Below, piece by piece: positions 58,731-64,000 of a stretch of DNA of 64,000 nucleotides. Every line of letters starts with the position of its first letter. Position 1 is the stretch's first letter. The stretch comes from Bradysia coprophila (lineage: Eukaryota; Arthropoda; Insecta; Diptera; Sciaridae): the NCBI RefSeq assembly GCF_014529535.1, contig NW_023503327.1, forward strand, positions 1 to 64,000. The letters run 5' to 3'. The position numbers were made by a program, and so were the translations under genes. The notes under the pieces were generated by a model. The model did no database searches and was not told the DNA's origin. It was given only the letters and a program-made list of their open reading frames with translations.

Positions 58731-60592
58731 ATTGTCCTGAAATTTCGACGACATGAGTATCGGCGACTTCCTGAAGAAACGGCGAGTAGTCGCCGTTTCT
58801 TCAGGAAGTCGATGTTTCTTCAGGAAGTCACCGTTTCTTCAGGAACTCGCCGTTTCTTCTCGTCGTTTCTTCAGAAAGTCACAGTTTCTTCAGGATGTCG
58901 CCGTTTTATGTAAAAAGCGCTGACTTTCTGTGAAAACGATGACTTCCTGAAGAAACAACGAGAAGAAACGGTGAATTCATAAGAAATAACAAGTTTCTGA
59001 AGAAACGGCGACGGAAGGTTCTAATCGTTTTTTCAGGAACTCACCATTTCTTCTCATCGTTTCTTCGGGAAGTCAACGTTTCTTCATAAGGCCAAAAACC
59101 AAATTCTATCGTCTCTATATATGAAGTAGAAATTCTATCGTCTCTATACAGAAAGTCGATAATAAGCGAGTTGGCGGTATCTTTTTGGCAGTAACTTTTT
59201 GGTTGTTGAATAGTCTTGCTGTAATAATCTTTCTGTATTGAATACCAACCACAAGGAAGTAATCCCTTTACGAATTTTCATTGTACATAAACAGCGTTTT
59301 AACACGCCGAGCGATCCGGCCCATTGCCCCGGAGCGAAGCGGAGGCCGCAATGCGAGCCGGGCGCCGGAACGGTGTCGGTAACTTAGGAGTTAATTTTTT
59401 TTCTCTCGCATCGTGTCATAATTAGTCACATAAAAGTGTTGTAAGACACCGAGCGATATGTTTCTGTGTTGTACTTGAGTTTTTTGATTTCTCCATATAA
59501 AAATGTATGTAAAATTAAGAAAAAGGCAGTAAAGCACAAAACAGAAAATGTGTCGGTTTTCAAAATTCAAAGCGTGTATATATAAAAAATGACACAGACT
59601 ATTTATGACACGATGCGAGAGAAAAAAAATTAACTCCTAAGTTACCGACACCGTTCCGGCGCCCGGCTCGCATTGCGGCCCTCCGCTTCGCTCCGGGGCA
59701 ATGGGCCGGATCGCTCGGCGTGTTAAAACGCTTTTTATGTGCAATGAATTACACAGACTATTTATGACACGATGCGAGAGAAAAAAAATTAACTCCTAAG
59801 TTACCGACACCGTTCCGGCGCCCGGCTCGCATTGCGGCCCTCCGCTTCGCTCCGGGGCAATGGGCCGGATCGCTCGGCGTATTAAAACGCTTTTTATGTG
59901 CAATGAAAATTGGTTTTCATGTTGTAAAAAGATGAATTCTGTAGTGATGAACTAAACTCCTTTACGTTACATTTCGTAAAAGGATGAATTCCATAGGAAC
60001 CAACAAAACGCCTTTACGGCGAGACGAAAATTAGAGTTGATTTGGGATCTCAATGTCAGCTGAATTTGTAATCTTGAGTTGAGATTGTCAACTGAAGAAT
60101 TTCTTGAAATCGAAATTTCATCTCAAATCAAGAATAAGCCACTGTACGTAGATTTTATTCATTTGAAATAAAATACAAAGCTTTTTATTTTATTTGTTTT
60201 AGTTGCTTGCAATCAGAGATTGAACGGTGAGATGCGTTGCTTCTGAAAGTCGTTGTTTCTTCTCGTCGTTTCTTCAGGAAGTCGACGGTTTCGAAGAAAC
60301 GGTGACTTTCTGAAAAAATGGTGACATGTAATGACGACTCTTCAGATTTTCTGATGAAACGGTGAGAAGAAACGGTGACTTCCTAAAGAAACGGTGACAT
60401 CCTATAGAAATGGTGACTACCGGAAGAAACGATAACTTCCTGAAGAAACGACGAGAAGAAACGGCGATTATAGTGGCCGGTTCTTCTCGTCGTTTCTTCA
60501 GGAAGTCACCATTTCTTCTCGTTGTTTTTTCAGTAAGTCACCGTTTCTTCAGGATGTCACCGATACTCATGTCGTCGAAATTTCAGGACAAT
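58731..60592. mobile_element. 1,862-bp foldback (FB-like) element with GC-rich core
   Basis: A perfect 33-bp inverted repeat begins ATTGTCCTGAAATTTCGACG at each end. A 9-bp target duplication TTTGGTGTA lies at 58722-58730 and 60593-60601. Inside each end is an array of about 350 bp made of variants of GTTTCTTCAGGAAGTCACC. The arrays are inverted relative to each other (58765-59090 and 60235-60560). The centre (59280-59910) holds three GC-rich modules. Long termini built of short tandem units plus a 9-bp duplication match the Drosophila FB foldback elements. No transposase is visible. Confidence 0.88.
59280..59908. repeat. three copies of a GC-rich module, one inverted
   Basis: Module 1 (about 59280-59425) contains CGCCGAGCGATCCGGCCC, GGAGCGAAGCGGAGGC and GAACGGTGTCGGTAAC. 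Modules 2 and 3 (from 59592 and 59751) are its reverse complement, in tandem with a 159-bp period and nearly identical to each other. All three are far richer in G+C than the rest of the window. Confidence 0.85.
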
Positions 60593-60915
60593 TTTGGTGT
60601 AGAACTATTTCTACAGAATGAATATGGAATATGGTTGATATTTGGGAAACAAAACTTCATATACTTCAACTTCATATACAACATGCGTCGAAAACCGCAC
60701 TTTTCATGTTTCAAGCAATTCTTTCGACGCACTTAGCATGTAAAATCCATTGCATACCTCGGGATAAAAATGAAAAGTCTCGTTCTTGTGTGTTTATTGA
60801 CCTCAGATACGTCTTGAATCAACAAAATTCACACAGAAACTCTAGTTTTCATCTTTTTATGATCTAGGGATTCTTAGAAATAAACCAACAGTTCTGCAAA
60901 GTGCTATATATAGAC

Positions 60916-61275
60916 TAGGGATGGGAGGCGTTCAAAATTATCGATAATCGACTAATCATATCGTTATCGATAATTTAATATTTATCGATAATTATCAAAA
61001 TATCGAAATTCGATAATTATCAAAATATCGATATTTTGATATTTATCTGAAAATTCATGATAATATACCGATATATCGGAATATATCGATAAATATCGGA
61101 TTTTCGGACCGAAATATCGATATATCGAATTATCGATATCTTGATAATTATCAAAATGTCAATAATTATCGATTATCGATATTTTTTTGATAATTTTCGA
61201 TAAAAAAAGTCGATAATTATCGATTATCGATTATCGATAATTATCGATAATCATTTTCATTATCGCCCATGCCTA
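60916..61275 (-). mobile_element. 360-bp hAT-like TATCGATA element, copy 2, inverted
   Basis: The ends TAGGGATGGGAGGCGTTC and CATTATCGCCCATGCCTA are the reverse of copy 1. The 8-bp target duplication ATATAGAC lies at 60908-60915 and 61276-61283. The interior repeats ATCGATAATTATCG. Confidence 0.88.
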
Positions 61276-61471
61276 ATATAGACAGACTCTCCTTTGGCTA
61301 TCTAGGTTGCCTACATTTTTTTGATCCCATCAAAACTCGCAAATTTTATGTAAGCAACCTGGAGAGCCAGAGAAGTTTGCATTTGCTGATATACCTTGTT
61401 GACTTTCCCTTTTTTTTGTTCAAAATTCACCTTCTCCATCAGTCTATTTAACTTTTTTTGTCATAGCAGTG

Positions 61472-61519
61472 ACGTCAGAGCTGTAACGTCAGTGCTATTA
61501 CGTCAGAACTGTCACGTCA
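61472..61519. promoter_or_regulatory. four ACGTCA motifs at exact 14-bp spacing
   Basis: ACGTCA starts at 61472, 61486, 61500 and 61514. The first is part of a full TGACGTCA palindrome (CRE/ATF type); the others are half sites. They lie about 700 bp upstream of the elongase 2 start codon, in its likely promoter or leader region. The spacers are also similar (GAGCTGTA, GTGCTATT, GAACTGTC), so this is a small tandem repeat as well. Confidence 0.5.
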
Positions 61520-61683
61520 CAAAAGTGAAGGCAGTCAGACACTTCATAGAGAGATTTATAAACAATACCCATAGCACCGAGTACCTTTGATATTTTTAAT
61601 TTAAGTTGCAATCAATCTAAAGTGATTAGTTTCCACAAATTGGCAAACGATATCATCAAAAGTACATTAAAATACGCACAAAT

Positions 61684-62211
61684 GTAGGCTATAATTTCAT
61701 CGTGTCATTACTCTTAACAATGCACTTCTCAGATCGAAAATCTTTCGTTCAAATTAAAAAAATTCTCATAACCGGAAGTGAAAATTTCAGAAAATCGCCG
61801 AATTAAATCGATGTCAATGCAGTTACAATTTAACAGTTCACTTCCACCATACATTCTCACTGATCATAAAATCAGTCAATTTATTCCAACGACGATAAAC
61901 TTGTGAATTTGTAAATTGCAACAAAGAAAAATATTAAAATCGCATTTTACCTCAATGATATGCTTAATCAGCAGCAAATTATTGTAAATTCAATTGTGCG
62001 CATAAAACACTGCTATTTGAGTAATTGGCTAAGTAAGACCAGCAATTCGCAGTCTCGTATTATAAATTTTCTTCCGATTTTTGATTGGGATTTAATGATT
62101 TTGAATAGAAGACAATTCAATTCACATATATCGTTTCCTCTCGGTCTCATCTCTGTTTTTTGTACATATTTGTTTTGTGAAGAAAATTTGATTTTTTTTT
62201 TCTGTTCTACA
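61684..62211. other. upstream region of elongase 2, ending in a splice acceptor
   Basis: A pyrimidine-rich tract followed by TTCTACAG ends at about 62211, 11 bp before the ATG. It probably closes a 5'-UTR intron whose upstream exon I cannot place. Confidence 0.45.
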
Positions 62212-62222
62212 GAGTCAAAACG

Positions 62223-62536
62223 ATGTCGCTCATAGAAAACCTCAAGTCACAATATGAAACTTTACTGGTCGGACTGAGTAAGTGACGCATGGTGTAATAG
62301 TGATTTAAGAAAATAATTGACTGATCTATTGTCCCTACAAACCAGATCCAACCGTAGACGAATGGCTCTTCATGAAGTCCCCGTTGCCGATACTAACGAT
62401 TTTAGCGTTTTATTTGTATTTCGTGCTGAAACTGGGTCCTAAACTAATGGAAAATCGAAAACCATTCGATATGCAGTTTCTTCTTGTGCTGTATAATGCA
62501 TATCAGGTGGTGTTTTCCACATGGTTGTGTGCACAG
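62223..62536 (+). CDS. ELO-family fatty-acid elongase 2, first two coding exons (partial)
   Basis: Exon 1 is 62223-62277 (MSLIENLKSQYETLLVGL) and exon 2 is 62346-62536, separated by a 68-bp GT-AG intron in phase 1. Exon 2 encodes NPTVDEWLFMKSPLPI, a membrane segment, GPKLMENRKPFDM and YNAYQVVFSTWLCAQ, the standard N-terminal half of ELO elongases. The exon 2 length (191 bp) and both phases are the same as in elongase 1, and the proteins align throughout. The exon ends CAG|GTAAGA. The histidine-box exon is not in the remaining 1.46 kb, so the gene continues beyond the window. Confidence 0.9.
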
Positions 62537-64000
62537 GTAAGAAATTTGTATCGGATGCAGTGGTTCTGTTACTTTTCTTTTTGGAATTGGACTCGTTAAG
62601 TTATTGTGGCAATTGTAATGAGTAGAATTGAAAGTGTGACGAAGGACGGAAAGTTCTGGATGTTAAAAAAATTGTTGTTCTTTTAGTTCGGACGATGTCT
62701 ATGTGTAGGCAATACAACGACCGATTCAGCTAATTCAATCTATGAAAATTTAATGGAATTTAAGGTATTTAAGTGCGTTTGTGGTAAAAATGGACATCGA
62801 AAAACACTTGTGTCTTAGTTGTTAGTTAGCACCCCAATTTTCATATAAACATGGAAGGTGGTAGTTTCAAGATTTACGACCACACACATTCGGAAGAATT
62901 GTGAAAAATTTGTACGAAAAGCGGTCGATCGGTTTCGCTTCTTTTATCTCTCTAATTTGCACTCTCATTCGTGTGTACCATTTATGTAAAACGAAAAGTT
63001 TTTTATGTGGAAATTTAATGTTGCACTGTCTGTGTTATCATCTTTAGTGGAACTACGATTCTTTGCACAACCTATGAGGTAAATGGTAATTGTCATCAAT
63101 CGAAAACTTATATCGCCTTTGTAACATTTTACAAGTGTTTGTATAGAATGACTAGTTATTAGTTTAGGGGGTTTAGACAAAGCTGTCCAATAAGAAAAGG
63201 ACAACTTTTTGAATTTTCTTAAAAGTGTTTTTGATAGTGGCGACGATGTTAGTGAAATTTAGACACGAATTTGCTTTAGCTGTTTTTCTGCTGGTCAACT
63301 CATTTAAATGGGAGTGTCTGTATGTCAATATACATACATATTAAATGTGTGCTACAACGAATGAAGTACAAGATTTATTTGTTGACGTACGCTGTTGAGC
63401 ACCAATACAATTTTGTTAAAAATATTTCGAAATTAGCACAAGAAAGAAATTGATTTCAACTCTAGATGGTCAAATTTTATTCGCCGACAAGTAAATACGA
63501 TTGTAAAATGTCCTAACTTTGTTCATACGAGTCGAAGAAGAATGGGTTGTGATGAAAGTTCATGGTTTGACCGTCGAAACTGATCGCCAGCGCCAATGTC
63601 AACATTTTCTTTTTGATTTTTCACTTCAATGATCTATTGAAATTGAGATATAGATTCAATAAACCAATTTATTCAACGTATACTACATGCCTGAAACATA
63701 AATAGTTTCACAAATTGTGTATTTACTGAGCGTCATAGACCTGAAACGTCATTATTCTTCTTCTTAAAATGGCGAAAATCACAACCCATTGCGGAAAAGT
63801 GATGACCTCTTCCACCAAATTCTTTAATTTCATTTCTGGATTGTTTTTTTCGTGTCTCCGAATTTAAAACTACGGTGAATGGAGGCTAATTACGTCGCCA
63901 AACGGAAATGAATGACGCAATATATTGTATTATGATCGCATTGCCTAAAACTGTTTGGAGCTTAGTTCCCTAAATGATGTAAATTTCCTAAAAAATGTCC
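62537..64000 (+). other. intron of elongase 2 up to window end
   Basis: This follows the GTAAGA donor. No frame resembling the expected third exon (with LLDTVFF and HxxHH) is present. AT-rich sequence without a repeat that I can delimit. Confidence 0.5.

Noticed and set aside
62677-62770. Possible third exon of elongase 2 after TTCTTTTAG
   Set aside because: The peptide that follows soon stops and lacks the expected Ala-Trp start and LLDTVFF/HxxHH motifs.
1-64000. tRNA, rRNA or snRNA genes
   Set aside because: I looked for T-loop (GGTTCGAATCC-like) and other conserved motifs and saw none that folded convincingly; a tRNAscan or Rfam run was not possible.

Overview
The window is eukaryotic nuclear DNA. 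It is AT-rich and has spliced genes with GT-AG introns, both short (64-143 bp) and very long (15.6 kb), plus dense short inverted-repeat elements. The recognisable genes (an ATG4C/D-type Atg4b, mitoribosomal mRpL41, two ELO-family elongases) and the intron sizes suggest an insect, probably a dipteran. This is an inference from protein flavour; no species was identified.

Layout. 0.8-2.3 kb: a two-exon gene of unknown function on the minus strand, whose 64-bp intron I resolved. 2.6-5.8 kb: a pile of nested mobile elements, including a 145-bp satellite array with alternating A/B units. 6.5-12.4 kb: Atg4b on the plus strand in seven exons (588 aa), with a 1.64-kb hAT-like element in intron 4. 12.4-16.6 kb: gene-free, with a foldback element and one copy of a dispersed repeat. 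16.7-17.2 kb: mRpL41, single exon, minus strand. 17.2-24.8 kb: gene-free apart from miniature elements and a 5'-truncated retroelement tail (22.5-23.35 kb). 24.86-44.64 kb: an ELO-family fatty-acid elongase gene on the plus strand with a 15.6-kb first intron; its third intron holds a second, inverted copy of the satellite element. 44.6-62.2 kb: intergenic and mobile-element rich, with an RTE-like retrotransposon relic (53.05-55.26 kb) and a 1.86-kb foldback element with GC-rich modules (58.73-60.59 kb). 62.2 kb to the end: the first two coding exons of a second elongase, which runs off the window.

The two elongases are same-strand neighbours with matching phase-1 first introns and an identical 191-bp second coding exon, so they look like a tandem duplicate pair. 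The encoded functions are autophagy (Atg4b), mitochondrial translation (mRpL41) and very-long-chain fatty-acid elongation in the ER; nothing suggests an operon or shared pathway.

The most notable non-genic content is a set of small transposons delimited by matching terminal repeats and target-site duplications (TSDs). These include two inverted copies of a hAT-like element packed with TATCGATA motifs, a foldback element with 9-bp TSDs, nested insertions that give relative ages, and four ACGTCA motifs at an exact 14-bp spacing upstream of the second elongase. All alignments were done by eye; no database search was run.
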